64,000 nucleotides of DNA from Notospermus geniculatus (taxonomy: Eukaryota > Nemertea > Pilidiophora > Heteronemertea > Lineidae), in the NCBI GenBank assembly GCA_002633025.1, contig NMRB01001016.1, positions 82,732 to 146,731 of the forward strand, written 5' to 3'. Shown piece by piece: positions 1 through 13,700 of the stretch. Position numbers and translations under genes: made by a program. How positions within the stretch are numbered: the first letter of the stretch is position 1; each line of letters opens with the position of its first letter. The notes below the pieces were generated by a model. It saw only the letters and a program-made list of their open reading frames with translations, searched no databases and had not been told where the DNA came from.

Positions 1-258
1 GGGGCAGTTGTCCTAAGGGAGCAATTGTCCGGGGGGGGGGGGGGGATTGTCCTGATACCGTTATGGGTTTTTGGCTTGACCTACTTTTCAAGGTCACAGA
101 GGTCAAAGTTATAATTCTGCCATTTGGTGGCACTTGCATTGCTGCTGGGGCTATATAGGCCCTAGTAGTTCAGACTGTAACTCAAGTTTAACTTTTGTCT
201 AACAATAGCAACTAGAGCGTGTTCTAACCTGGTTTCTAGATAGGCCTACATGCATGTG

Positions 259-1217
259 TAGGGGAGACCGGGGCACCTTGAGCCACTTTTTAAAATTTGG
301 CCCCTGGACTTTTTGCTTGCGTTGATTGAGCCATCCTAACACATCCATCATCCAGTTTTGTTTGTTGGCTAACTATTGCCATTGAATGTTTTGGGCTTTT
401 GTAATAATAAAGCAATGAAACTGGCAAGTGAAAAAAAGAATTTTTCTGGCTCAAACTGCCCCGTTACCGGGGTACTTTGAACCACGCAGTGGGGCACATT
501 GAGCCACTCAATGAAATACAATAATTAGGCACAAAATCTTATTTAAAACCATAAAATAGTTTAATGAATGAACAAAGATTTTTAACAAGGCCTACTGGCT
601 CCAAATTTTGACCTGGTAGTAACCGTGGCAACTGAGGACTGAAAATAACATTTAAAGCTCCTACCCTCCAATCAAAATCCTCCACTACCACGAAGTCGCT
701 TGTCATAGACTACAGTGGAATAAACTGGAATCAGCTCTTCCTATAAACAGTCATTTGGTCATAGGCAACTGATGAAAACACAACTTCAATTTAACCACTA
801 GTATATTGCCTAGTTCAATGTGCCCCGGAATGGGTGGCTCGAACTGCCCCGGCACGTATTTTATTACAAATTTGGCCCTGCTAGCTTCATGCATGAATCC
901 ACATCACTGACAGTTTCCACATAGGAGCACAGTCCCATGTTGCTTTCAAACATTAATCACTTGGACCTACAGCTCCTCTAGATACTTACCAGCTATCTGA
1001 ATACCAAACAAATGATAAACTCACTTTTTAGGCCTCAATTATTTGAATTGTGATCAATCAAAACTGGTAGCACAGAATTTACATGTGGTATTCTGGCAAG
1101 GTAGCTTAGCAACCGAGGTATCTACAGTAAAAAGGTGAAAAGTTATCCTGCATTTGTTAAAAAATTATTCAGGGCGGCTCAATGTGAACGTGGTTCAATG
1201 TGCCCCGGTCTCCCCTA
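259..1217. repeat. Large foldback (MITE-like) element with GGGGAGACCGGGGCAC ends
   Basis: The left end reads TA GGGGAGACCGGGGCACCTTG and the right end is its near-perfect inverse (CAATGTGCCCCGGTCTCCCC TA). Two more internal inverted blocks of 'GTGCCCCGG / CCGGGGCAC' type lie near 447-506 and 815-855. There is no coding capacity. The flanking TA could be a target-site duplication. It is a non-autonomous DNA-transposon-like element of 959 bp. Confidence 0.75.
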
Positions 1218-1521
1218 CCGGTATGCCATAAAATTTTAACCACGATCATGTTACCTTGGAACGGCTTGTCTGGAAGATTTCAATTGAACACTGTCATCTG
1301 TTCTTCGTAGTCATTCACTTACCAGTACATGTGAGCACATGGTCCATGGACCATTTCATTATGTGATGTGCTGTGGACAGGTAGTTTCCCTTGCCCCATC
1401 CTCCCCACAGGTTAACTCCATTCCAATATTCAACAACTTAATATTAACCCATTTAGTGTCATAAGAATCGATGTACAAACGAGTTGTGATGTCGTGATGA
1501 TTATGAGTAGCCTACTGTATA

Positions 1522-1762
1522 GCCCTCGTTACACTACATAAAAAATCCGTGTCGAATCCGGGTTTTTTCTGTCCACACCTGTTAAAAACGCGATGTAATA
1601 ATCCCCTCCGAGCTCGAACGGATTTTGGAGGGCTTAATTTATGTCCCCGTCACAAAATTTGAGTAGTGTTGACGGGCACCGGGCATCAGGAAGGATTTTT
1701 CAGAGCCGGGCTAGACCCGGGTGTAAAAAAACCCGGGGATTTCTATGTAGTGTAACCACGGC
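1522..1762. repeat. Foldback element next to the first visible lectin exon
   Basis: Inverted ends: 'CCTCGTTACACTACATA' on the left and 'TATGTAGTGTAACCACGG' on the right. The interior is GC-rich and non-coding. It ends only about 17 bp before the acceptor of the exon that starts at 1780, so that exon's polypyrimidine tract directly abuts the element. Confidence 0.6.
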
Positions 1763-1779
1763 TTATGCTTTCTTGCTAG

Positions 1780-4700
1780 AAATGGATAATATCTGGTCTG
1801 TTGGAGGGTCAAGATGAGAGCAATCACTACTGGACTGGACTCTTTACCAAACCAAAGGACCAGGTTCCACACAATGAGACTTTCCATTGGATAGATGGGT
1901 CTCTACCTGACAATCCACAACATTATATGTAAGTTACATACACATTTTGTATGATGATGGAACTCAACTTTTCTACATTAGTAAAGCACAAGTTTCCTTT
2001 CTATGCTCTGGTGCAAAATGCATGACCCGTGAAACTTTGGTTAAAGTACATGTAGCTTGGGTTTATAGTCTGATATCAACAACGGTAGAGATGTCTGAAC
2101 TCAGGTGTCTCTGCTCATTCAGCGGTACAATCCGAGCATTTCCAACCAGTACCGGTACCCATTTATACACCTGCGTGGAGAGAGGTCATGAGGCAAAGAG
2201 ACTTGCCCAATTCAAAGTCTCACGCCTAGTGGGATTCGAACCCGGGACCCTCTGAACGCTCGTCGGAGACCCGAACCACTACACCACCATTGCTCCTCAT
2301 GAAGTGACCAGAATGCCATATCTGGTAAATCTCAGTGACCAACTGCAGCAGCAGAACATGCCACTGCTGTTTTAGCAGACATGATTGGTCTGAGGCATGC
2401 CATCAATGGTATACTTGACCACAAAGTGTTAATGTCGTCCAAACTAGTGTACCCAGGTTACGGAGTTAGGATGGTTAGCGTTGACGGTTAGGGTCAGGAC
2501 TAGGTTTAGGATTAGGGTAGGGGTCAGTGACAAGGGTTGAGGGTCAGGGTTGGGGTTAGGGGCTTGGGCTAGGAATTAGTGTGTAGGATCAGGACTGGAC
2601 GACATTCACCCATTCAGCTATTAAAATCTGTTGCAGCATCTGGGCTGATGGGGAACCCAATGACCCCGGTGAACGATGTGGTATAATGGACAGTTCTGGC
2701 AAGTTCAGTGACAACAGTTGTGATGAGAAATTCAAGTATATTTGCAAGAAAGGCAAAGGTGAGACATGTGCATTGCGTTATGATCAGGGAAAACATTGCT
2801 TTTCCTGTAATAAGAATGGGTACTAACAACAGCTACGTATGAGAGAAAAACCCTACCTAATTTCTAAGCCTACGATGGGATTCGAACCTTCGGCCTAATG
2901 AAACTAACATACAAACTGCAAGACCTAACCCCTAAACCCACTCGGCTAATGAGGCAACGATGCTGACAGTGTTTCAAATTGAGCAAAGGATGCGTCACAG
3001 AGATGAGCGACTCGCCATGACAAGTAAATTATGTCATGTATGACGTAACTCGTCAGACTGACAAAAGTATCTCGTCAATATTCACAGATACCCATAAGTT
3101 GCGGTGACAAGAACTTTTTAAGAGTGAACCAAAGTTTTGCCATCAGCTAGCCAGTGGTGAACTAGCCTCAGCCTGCCGCTGGTGCGCCAGCTGTTAGTGT
3201 AAGCCAAACAGTCCAATGCTGGTGGTGGGCCACCTCTGTCCGTCGCAGTCAAAACTACCAGTACTTTTATTTTCTGTAGCCTGCTTCATGCGATTGGAAC
3301 GTGAAGGATGTTCGACATGCCATTGCCACAACAATGATGAATGTGATCCCCACTATGGAAATTGCACTTATGGTTGTGATGCCCAACACATTGGATTTAG
3401 CTGTGCAACTTGTAAGTCCAACGGTTGTCTTCACCCATCCTGCCAGAGCAGTACATGTATAATTCCCAGGGCCGTAGCAAGTTTTTTTTGCCGGGGGGGG
3501 GGGGGCATTTTAAGNGGCATTTTAAGCTCAACGGACATGGGCTTGGCCTTCGGTGCCAAAGGAGCCGGTTTTGCAGGGGGTCTGGGGACCTCCCCCAGAA
3601 AAATTTTGAAAATTAGAAACTCTGAGATGTGATTTGAGGTCAAGTTCCTGCACGCTGAGACATGAAAAATAATGATCTTTTATTATCCCATTTGATTTTG
3701 CTGAAAAAATGTTTTTTGCACAATTTACCTGGGGGGGGGGGCATTTTGCCCCCCTTGTCCCTATGCTAGCTACGGGCCTGAATTCCTGGACATACAGGTA
3801 ACATATGTGAAGGTTATACTTCTCCAACAGATGTACCGTAGTAATTCCTGAACAGATAGCAGTTGCATGATACTGACAGATCAGTGAGGTGAAATAACCT
3901 GAACAGTTCTCTTGCTCTGTCTCCACAGTTCTGACGATTGGCAAGCCTCGAGTTCAGGTTGGATACGACAATGCGACATTTCGTTGGCCACTGTGGAAAG
4001 GGACAACTGAAAACTCTGCTAAGGGTGCAGCTAGAATTACCTATGAAATTCATCTGAACAGTATAGATGGGAAATATAAAAAAAACCTGACATATGAACC
4101 ACCCAAAAAAAAGAAAAATACAATGAAGAGGACTTTTTCCTCACTAAGTCCTGCAACGAACTATACTGTCTGTGTGAAAGTCATTCATGATGGTTTGGGA
4201 AGACGTTGCAGCAATGAAGATTTGGTTTATTTCAGAACATTGTGTGACGGTGAGTATGATAAGCCCTGCGTACTATAGTACGTTTAAATCATCTGGAGCT
4301 CGATGGGAGGACCTTTGGTTGTCAGGCAGACCTTAGTATTGTTAGTGAAGTCTGGTTATTGAAATGCGTTTTATTGACAGGACACTTCCAGCCAATTGCA
4401 TGCCTATGCCTGTGTTCAATTTCGAATCAAGGCCTAGTTGCACGTTCTATTTCGAACCAAGGTTCAGCTGGTTAGAAAACAATGTGTGTTGGACCGTTTA
4501 GAGTAAACCCTAAGTCGATTGTTGTCCGGTCACTAGGGGTTTGACTGACATACGCCCATCGAGCTCCAGATGATTTAAACAGACTTTAATACCAAAGTGG
4601 GCTTTTGCAATCAGTCGGCATTTCTATTCCCTGTTGTCTGCATGCAAGGCACATTTGTGACCCTCCACCACAAAACCAATTGGAAGTCGCACGGAAAATG

Positions 4701-7700
4701 AGCCTAGTACTGAGATGACACCAGGAGATAAGGAAAGAAATAGAATCACTCAGACTTCACAATAGACAGAAACTGACAAAATAGACAGAAACTGAAACTG
4801 ACAGGTGATTGATTCCCAGCTTGCCAACTTCGAAGCAATTTCCGACTGGTTTTTTGGTGGAGGGTCACATTTTAGAAGAAGTTGGTACAGTAAAGTCTTG
4901 TTTCTACGACTGCGCATCTTGAAATATCAGGTCATATGGTCACTTCGCCTTCTGCCTACCCTCCACTGATAGAGCACACATGTAGACCAAAGGCATAGAT
5001 GTGAACCCTTGATGGTTGAAGATGCTACAGCTTTGCTCTCCACAATTTGTGGTGATTGGTATAGTTTTCACAGGCATTGGGATGGGGTAGATAACAAGTA
5101 CTGTACATGTATAAGTAAAGTCGTCTCTGAATTTCGCAAATGTTAGACCCCAACTGGGGTCTTCCTCAGGCACTTTCGCATCAAGATCCTAAGTGAATGT
5201 CTTCTGTCATTCACTTCTGGGATCTGCACTAGTAAGTGCTGAGGAAGACCATGGTTGGGGTCGAAAATTTGCAAAATTTGGAGATGTCTTTACTTATACT
5301 TGTCATTTTGTGTGTCGTTTTTTGTCCTGTATTTTGGACTATTGGGACAATTTAATTTAATGCAAAATATTTGGCTAAAACATGAACTCTCCATCCCTGT
5401 TAAAACCACACTGCTCACTGCAAAATGCAATAGGAACTATTTTAGTGGAAACAGGTCTTTAGGGTACCGTATGTCAAAGATTTATAAGCAAGTGACAATA
5501 GCTTATGAATTTTTGGCTACAACCTTAGCCATTGGTCAGGTGCTTCTGAGATCGGGTTTGACCTAGAGTGATCATACTTGAAATGCAAGTACCTCTCTCT
5601 CAGAGAGCTTAGCCCTTCCATCTCTCTTCTTTCAGGTCCTGAACCACCACGACACCTTGAAGTCAAAGTTCTAAGGCGTGACATGACAACTGCTATTGGA
5701 GATGTAAAGGTGCAGTTGAAGTGGGAGGTATGTCCAGTGATTCATTGTGCTGATTTTTAGCTCACCTGTGAGCTATAGTCATCACGTGGTGTCCATCGTA
5801 GTCTGTAGCAGGGCACGTTTCGTAACCACTGGGTCTATTGTCACCAAACTTGGTACATATGTGCCCCTAGGTCAGATGACCTCAGACACCAAGTTTTGGT
5901 CCAATTTGATTTCTGGCTTGGCCACCAGGGGGACTAAACTAAAAACCTTTAAAGCGTTATTTCGCCTTAAACGTTGATCGGATCGTCACCAAATTTTTTT
6001 TGTAGGCACATCTGATGTGGATATACGCCATATCACACAGGTTTTTACTTGACCTACTTTTTAAGGTAGGTCAGAGTAACAGGAGTCCCCATTGAAAACC
6101 TATAGCCGCGTTCACATCTAGACCGATCTGAGACGCTTGTAGCGATCTCAGGCCGATTCAGCTACCCTAGGCCGGTCTAGACATGTGTCTGAACAGTCTG
6201 GAGCGATCCAGTCAGCGCGGTAACACTACGCGCCAAACTGTAAACCGAATCGGCCTGAGATTGCTACATGAAGCGGACTCACTAGACCGGCCTGAGATCG
6301 CATTAAAAACTTTGTAGTCTGAGCGCTAAATGCGCACTAACCGTTTAGACCGGTCTCAGATCGCTTTAAAGTGCTAATGTGAACGCGCCTTATGATGCCG
6401 CAGACAGATTGCCCTTCCTGCCACATAAAGCCGCTGATCGGGGATTGAACTCACTACTTTAGTGGTGTCCTCAAGGGTGGGGGTTTCGACAGTGCCAACC
6501 CGACGACCCAAGGGATGCAACATGGAATGTGGCAAGCATGTTAACTTGCTTTGGAGTCTGGGTTGTTGAGCATCCCCATGAACAGCATGGTTTCTCTGTT
6601 TATTTACAGCTTCATTTTACAGTTTTGCAGCATGGATGGATAAGATAGATCCTGAGACCTCGCCTGGCTGTAAATAACAATTTCAGTCTAAAGTGGCCCA
6701 TACATGTGCAATATTATTGCACAATATGGGGCCCAAATGGGATCATATGCTTCTGGTATGATGGGTAGAAGAAAGATTGCAGGGCCGGATCCAAGGGGGG
6801 CGTACACCCCCCTATTTTTGGCAGAGCAATGATTTTTTTAGCAAGAAAACATAAAAATCACATAAAAATTAAAATTGTCAAATTTTTCTGGGGGCCCCCC
6901 GTTTCAACTTCGTGCTTTCGGTGCTTACCCCTCCGTCGAGCTACGCCCCCCTTCTGTCAATCCTGGATCCGGCCCTGGATTGGCAATAATATTGCCCATT
7001 TTAATCCTCATATAGTGCAATAATATTGTGTGTGTATGGGCCGCTTTATTCATTGTAAGCAGACGCACCCTCAAACATTAACAAATTTGTAATTTCTGAT
7101 TCATCGTTAGGCCCCAGAGCGGACAAAGTTTGACTGCAACCTAACCAGCTACAGGCTTTTTGCACGGGAAGTATCAACATCGGAATGGACATACCATGGC
7201 GAAGTCAGCTCTTTCCTGACACAAGGCATATTGACCGTTAAGGTCAACAGGACTTATGATTTTAAAGTCCAAGTCGTGGATGAAGATCAAAACATGGCTG
7301 AAGTTAATACAACTGGTCATCATATTGAGCCTAAAGGTGAGTTGCTGAGAATTGGTTGGGTGGAATCAACAAACACATGACAAAATAGTGATGATAGAGG
7401 AAGTTGGCTAAGAGAGGTATGGCTTTTTGGTGGATGGTTTGCAATTTTCCACATGCTCATTCAGGTTATTCAAGAATTCTATTCATTTTTAGATGTGTTA
7501 CAGTACAGGTCACAATTGACATCCCTAGATTCGCGTATGTTACGCGTAACTTACGCAACAACTCATGAGCTATGTTACGCGTAACTTAAGAGGTGAGTTA
7601 AGCGAATTTAGCTAGCTACGCAGTGATTTACGAGGAGAGTTATGCGATTTTGGCGAGTTACGCAGTGAATTACACGAAAACAAAGCCGTGAGTTACGCGT

Positions 7701-10700
7701 AACTTACGAGTAACTTACGCGAAGCCGTAGGGATGTCAATTGTGACCTGTACTGTATGATAATGTATAATCAGACAACATGGTGCACTTTTTTACCAAAA
7801 GTACGGTAACCCTTTGATATGCTTCTTCCAGTTCATTCCAAGGATCTTAATTTGATGTTAAACCTCTTAAATTGATGTTAAACTTTTTGAATCCACACTA
7901 GATATCGAGAGAACTTAAATTTCCTCAAATACGGTATGCGTGCCAATTATGATTGGTATCTTTAGATCTTGCATGAACATTTCAGAATGTTTCCAACGCT
8001 ATTCGGACTTTAGCAAGAAAAACTGTTCCTATTGTCACTGTCACAATGATGGCGTGTGTAACTTCTACTATGGTAACTGTAGTGAGGGCTGTCAGGAAGG
8101 GTTCATTGGATTCGACTGTAGCACAGGTTAGTTTAGTTGATTACCCCTCCCCTCCCCTCCCCCAAATACAGTGGATCCTCTGTATTAAGGAAACCTTTGG
8201 GACTATCAGATGTTGTCCTCAGTTGAGAGGTGTCCTGATTACAGAGGTCAAAATGAGTAGAAATGACCTCCATGGGACTGAACTTTGGTGTCCTTAATAG
8301 AGAGGTGTCCTTCTGACAGAGGTGTGTGCTAAGGGAGGTTCCACTGTACCTACAAAAACTTAATCATGCTGGTCAGGTACCTATGCATCAATCTCCATTT
8401 TTACATCAGGCCTTTTCGTTTGACAGGCGTGAAAACGCCTGCGCTTCGCAAACAATAGAATTTCTATTGTTTGCAAGGCGCATGCATTTTCACGCCCGTC
8501 AAACGAAAAGGCCTGTTACATTGCCGACTGCCTGGTGCCATGTGCACTTCGCTCTTAAACTTGCAGTGGGGAACAAAATGATCTCTTCATTGAGTGAGCA
8601 TCCCCAAAAATCAGGACAGGCAACATCTAAAAACAGGAGATATCCACCAATTTGGAAATGATCTCTTCTTTTGGTGCTTTGTGCCTAATTGAAATTGTTG
8701 GTCAACCGAATTGATTGCCATTTCTAACAGAATTAATCTATCTATCGGTGGTATCAGACTGTTTCAATGTATTTTCCTGTCTTACAATTTCAGTCTTTGT
8801 ATACCCCTTCAAGCCAAATATTAAGCAAGTTTCTGACAAGACAGTGACAATAGTTTGGAAAAAATGGACAGAGAACCAGAATTCGGACCAGGGATATGGA
8901 AATATCATATACAGAATCAAAATAAAGAAGACTGACTTAAGGGGCAACCAAAGCGAGGATCAGAGGATCGAAAATGTTACTTTTCCAACGACCGGTACCC
9001 TGTATGCCAGCGATAACCACGAATATACACTGGGAGGATTAGTGCCAAATTCACTTTACACCGTTGGAATTGCTATCTTCTTTAAGACCTGGCAAGGAAG
9101 CTGGAGAAGTTACCAGAAGTTTAAGACATTATGTGATGGTAATGATCATTTGTAGTGGTCTAAAGCCTAATTCATACTTCGACGCACAATCATCGTCGGC
9201 GACCGACACGCGATCTTGCGTTCGACGGCGCCCCCGTCGTGCAATTTGGTCGGCGTCCGATCGCGAGGCTGTAATTAATTGAGTCATTTCATAACGGATC
9301 GCCGTCGCTAAAGTACACTCAGGACTATGAATCAATTCCGCAAATCGGCGTCTAGATTTGATCACGCGTCGGATGCCGATGGTCTTGCGTCGAAGTATGA
9401 ACTAGGCTTAATCCAATTTGCGTTCTTGTCAATCATATTTTGGCAGTCATTGCAACAAAAAAAATTTATCAAAGAACTTTCCAACTAAATAACTATAGAT
9501 TTCGAATGAAGCACTTGGCTGGTTGTCTCTTTCAGTTATAGCGTTTAAGTCTGGACTTTTACTTTACCTCTTTCATCGTTTCCCTTTTTACAGCACCACC
9601 AAGGCCTACAGACATTGATATGACTTGGTCAGAAATTGGACTTACATTTGCAGTGAACCTGACCTTGAGGTACCAGGTAAGGAGATTTATTTCTCTGCCA
9701 GTTTCTGTGTAAAGATGTTATAGATGTGTAGCGGACTTCTGTACACTTGTTTCCTTTTCTTCAGTTATAAAGTCGGCAAGTAGGCCTAATGAGAATAGAT
9801 GTTTGATGATTTCAGAAAGTACGGAACTCCCTCAGACCCAAAAAAATCATTCTGAAGTAATCAGGTCTTTTTAGGATGCTCCCATACTCGCACCGTGACG
9901 TAAGGAGAGTGCCCTAAGAAGACCTGATTTCCTCAGGATGCAAAAATAGGTTTGCGAGTACATTTTAATTCATGGTGCTTGCATCATTTTGCACGGTTTA
10001 AATGTGGGCACTGTGCTTGTTAATCGAAAAAGTAGGGAGCCTTTTGATTTCATTGCAGAAGTCTTCCTGTTTGAACTAAGTTTTGCTTTGCCGTGAAAAT
10101 CAAATGTATCTGTTGAGTGTCTTCGTGGCAAGCATTTCGAGTGACAGTTTTGTTCGGTGAAACAAACCTTTCTATTTCATTTAACATTATGTTCATGTAC
10201 TTCCAGAGCAGAGGAAGTGGGATTTGCCAAACCATCACAAGATACCAAGTTCACTCTCACAGGGTGAACACAGATGAAAACGAAGATGATGTTGGTCGTT
10301 CCAGGTCAGGACTAGTGTTGCATCAACTAGAGCTAAACTCCAATCACACATATTTCGTCCAACTGGAGGTTTTCAACAACGACAACATGAGTTCACTTAG
10401 TCCGATTCACTGGATGAATTTTCAGGGTGGGTTTTTACGATTCCTCCAATATTTTTTCTGCCAAAAGGCACCAATAATTTTGATATTCAGAGTCAAATTT
10501 TCTGAGATACAATCTCACTGATAAATTCACGGCGTAATATCAATGTACAAGCTACCCCGTAAGCCTTATGAAGTATGGTTTCAGGGCTGTATTTATCTTT
10601 TTGGTCCTGGGGGGGGGGGGCAAAAGCCTCTCTGGGGGAGGCAGACCTTTTCTTGCCATTTTTTTTGCAAAAAATCTGCATGAAAATCACATTTTTTTGG

Positions 10701-13700
10701 TTGCCCCCCCCTCGCCCGCTAAATACGGCCCTGAGTTTTGACTACATCCAGCCAAGACAGTCACACCGACTCTTCCTCTTTCAGGCATGAACCAATCAGT
10801 ACAACCGATATTACAAGTAGTTTCACACACGGCAACAACTGCTACTCTAAAATGGCTGCCAAAGGAAACGAACTGGACCAAAGACCATTACGAGGTATAC
10901 TGAAGTGAAACCTTCTTTAAGATGTTCAGAAAAGGAGATGACAATTAATACAGTTTTTACCATTATTTCCTCTAAATCACAAGGTCTTTATCAAAGTCGT
11001 AGATCGATCACTGGGTCATTTTGAAAACAGTTTATGTCGTATAAGAGTATACTACGGTGTACAGTGCCAATGCGACATGATACACTGTAGCAGGCGCGGA
11101 TCTAGGGCACACCCAGCGCATGCCCTCCCCCCTTTCGGCCAACAAACCTGTAAAATTGACCGTGAAATTCCGAAATTTGGAGCAAATCACTGAAATTCAC
11201 CGCAGATTTCAATGTTTCTAGCACAGTGCGCCCCCTCTTTTCCGAAATCGTGGATCCACCCCTGCTGTAGTGTAGTGAATGGAAACCCCCAAATGAGTGA
11301 CAGCAGGAGCTATGGGGGTGATCTTCAAGCTCAAGCAAAGATTCAAAGCCAGACTTCGGAGGTGATAGGTACTGGGTACTACCAAAAATTCATAAGTGAG
11401 CTTATGAATTTTTGGTACTACTACTCTCTGCCATTACGCGATATTGCGTAAATGGTTCAGATTTCAATGATCATTTCTCCAGGTCTCATGTTCTAATGAT
11501 GATGTCCAACCCTATGACGTGAATACAGCCAGACCTCTGTCGGAGCCAGAGTACCCATTTTTCTTCCATCTCGAAGATCTAGCTCCAGGAACCAATTACA
11601 CATGTCATATCGGCGATGGGGAGCAGTTGAGCTTCAGGACAAATTCAAGCCAAGGTTTGAAGAGATTTCTCCTTCAATTTCTAGGACTGCAAGCAGGATT
11701 CAAAAATTTCCAATCCTGAATTACAGTACTTGTTTCATTTGAACATACATGTACCTATGCCCTAACTTTCACAGGTGTGGCTCCAGAGGGGGTGCCCTGG
11801 GCACTCTCCTCCCCTTTCGACCAACAAATCTGTAAAATTGACCGTGAAGTTCTGAAATTTGGAGCAAATCATTGAAATTTACAGCAGATTTCAGCAGATT
11901 TCAATGTTTCGACCACAGGCCTCCTCTTTTCCGAAATCCTGGATCCGCCCCTGTTTTGAAAAAGGTTTTCTGTCTTCTTGTAACGTTAGATGGGAAGAAA
12001 TTGGGATTTTAAACAGAAAGTTAATATACTGTATATTCCTACATTTTTCTCTTCAGGATTTTACAAGCTGGCATCATTCTATTGGTATGTGTTGGCTGGG
12101 GCCAGTGGTCTTGTGTTCATCCTGTTTCTTGTTGTGTTTCTGGCGGTGATGTGCAGAAAGAAGAAGCAGAAACAGGACCAAGTCAAGTAAGCGAAGCTAA
12201 GGGCCAAATGCACCATGAAGATTACCGTACCTTGAACTGAGGTTGAGCCACAGCTTTTCAATTGTTCAGGTTTACCAGGGCAATGATGTGAAAATGGAAA
12301 AGTTATGGTTCAACCTGAGTTCAAGATAATCTTCGTTGGTGCATACAGCCCTAAGAATCTTAGGCAAAGTGGAAAAAAATATCTAATTTTGGTTTGGTAT
12401 TTCGTTCTCTTCACCATTCACTAGGGTTAAGGTTTGCCCCTTCAAGAAGCAGCTATTTTTGAATTGTTGATGTGAAATGTTATGGCAGCGATTACTGAAA
12501 GTAAGCAAACGTTTTGAAATAATTGAACTTTGATCTGTGTTGTTGAACTAATTTCTTGATCATTGTCATTGATAGCTTCTAATTTTAGAAGACACTTGAA
12601 CGCATGACTGGATTCCCATGTACTCCTTGACCGAATTAGAAATTCTAAGATGCCATTGTTATCAGTCTATATCAATACCTGGTAATTTCATTAGAAAAAA
12701 ATTTGGTCAACGGTTAAGGCGAAATAGCACTTTTTAAAGGTTTTCGGTTAAGCCCCCCTGGTGGCCGAGGTAGGAATCAAATCGGACCGAAACTTGGTGT
12801 GTGAGTTACTCTCACGTAGGGGTACATGTACACCAAGTTTCAGGTCAATAGCCCCAGCGATTACAAAACGTGCCCTGCTAACAGACGACGGACACCGCGT
12901 GACGACTAGCTCACAGGTGAGCTAACAAAGTAGGCCTATCCACGTTTTGGCTTCAGAGGTCTTCTTGATTTTACAAACAATGACTTGCTGGGGGTATATA
13001 TTTGGGACCGGAGGAAAATGGGTCAAGTCGATTGGGTCGTACATTAATTTCCAAGTTTCCCTCGGTGCAGAATCTCAGGTTTGGCTTTATTTTCAAATCG
13101 AATATCACGGCCTCCATCACTTTGCCATCAGACGATGCTCAGACCATAGTCCAAAGGCGAAGTGACTGAGGACTTAATATTGCATTTTCAGTACCGGTGT
13201 AACGTTTTTCATTGTGGCCAGTGTGACATTGCAATAGACTGTCAGAATAAGCGGCGACTTGACAATGAGCAACACACAGAGAAACAGTGCGTCTGTTTCC
13301 CAGTGTGTTCCGAACAATGGGAATCACACAGAAAAATGGCCACACTGAAAAACGTTATACCTGTACAACCGACAAGTCTTGGTTAAACAACGAAAGGGCG
13401 AGGTCTTAAAATTGTTTCATTCCTGTCACCTTGTTGGCCTCTTGCAGGTATGTGGAATGTGTTGATGGAATAGACCTGGCAAATTATAGAGAGGAGAGGG
13501 CATCCGTCTTCGGTGAGTCAATCACATCCCACCTCAGTCAGATCCAATACCCTTTTGACCCTCATCTAAAATACTTGTACTTAGATAGCACATTTTGAAC
13601 AATTTGCTTCCACAGTGATCCGCATGACACTAAAGTATAATTTCAATTTAGACCAATGATTGATCAATTTGTCAACTTGCACATTGGAAGAGACATCCAG

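Larger units (their letters stand above)
1..1779. other. Gene-free 5' flank / upstream intron of the receptor phosphatase
   Basis: No coding exon is recognisable here. The first about 120 bases contain a poly-G run and a tail ('GACCTACTTTTCAAGGTCA') shared with the dispersed repeat at 26229-27250. The rest is two foldback elements (259-1217, 1522-1762). The N-terminal half of the lectin domain, with its first cysteines and any signal peptide, should lie in exons upstream and is not seen here. Confidence 0.6.
1780..2758 (+). other. C-type lectin-like domain (C-terminal half), two exons
   Basis: The exons 1780-1928 and 2637-2758 join in phase 2. The second encodes WADGEPNDPGERCGIMD followed by FSDNSCDEKFKYICKK. 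These are the long-loop and C-terminal hallmarks of a C-type lectin fold: the EPN tripeptide associated with mannose-type specificity, and the last two cysteines of the fold. The usual WND calcium motif is FSD here, so sugar binding is uncertain. The N-terminal half of the fold (first helix, first Cys) is not found in the window. Confidence 0.9.
3280..7336 (+). other. EGF-FN3-FN3 module 1 of the receptor phosphatase
   Basis: Exon 3280-3411 encodes an EGF-like domain whose core is CSTCHCHNNDECDPHYGNC and later GFSC. Exon 3929-4249 is a whole FN3 domain ending FRTLCD. Exons 5636-5727 and 7111-7336 are an FN3 domain split by a phase-0 intron. Outer introns are all phase 1, the pattern expected of shuffled modules. 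The same order and phases recur at 7986-10426. Confidence 0.9.
7986..10426 (+). other. EGF-FN3-FN3 module 2 of the receptor phosphatase
   Basis: EGF exon 7986-8126 (core CSYCHCHNDGVCNFYYGNC, then GFDC), a whole-FN3 exon 8794-9138 ending FKTLCD, and a split FN3 in 9594-9676 and 10207-10426. It matches module 1 in domain order, exon phases, the CHCHN motif and the TLCD ending. Confidence 0.9.
10785..12186 (+). other. FN3-5, transmembrane helix and juxtamembrane start
   Basis: Exons 10785-10894 and 11483-11654 encode the membrane-proximal FN3 domain, split by a phase-0 intron. Exon 12057-12186 encodes a hydrophobic stretch (YVLAGASGLVFILFLVVFLA) followed by CRKKKQKQ, the only TM segment seen and a clear inside-positive anchor. 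Confidence 0.9.

Noticed and set aside
2224-2297. Possible tRNA gene on the minus strand
   Set aside because: A- and B-boxes are present but no closed acceptor stem is seen, and the same head plus body recurs at 17297-17572, so it is a SINE.
2465-2572. Interstitial telomere repeat
   Set aside because: Words are GGTTAGGG-like but the period is irregular and CA/GC variants dominate; G-rich simple sequence is enough.
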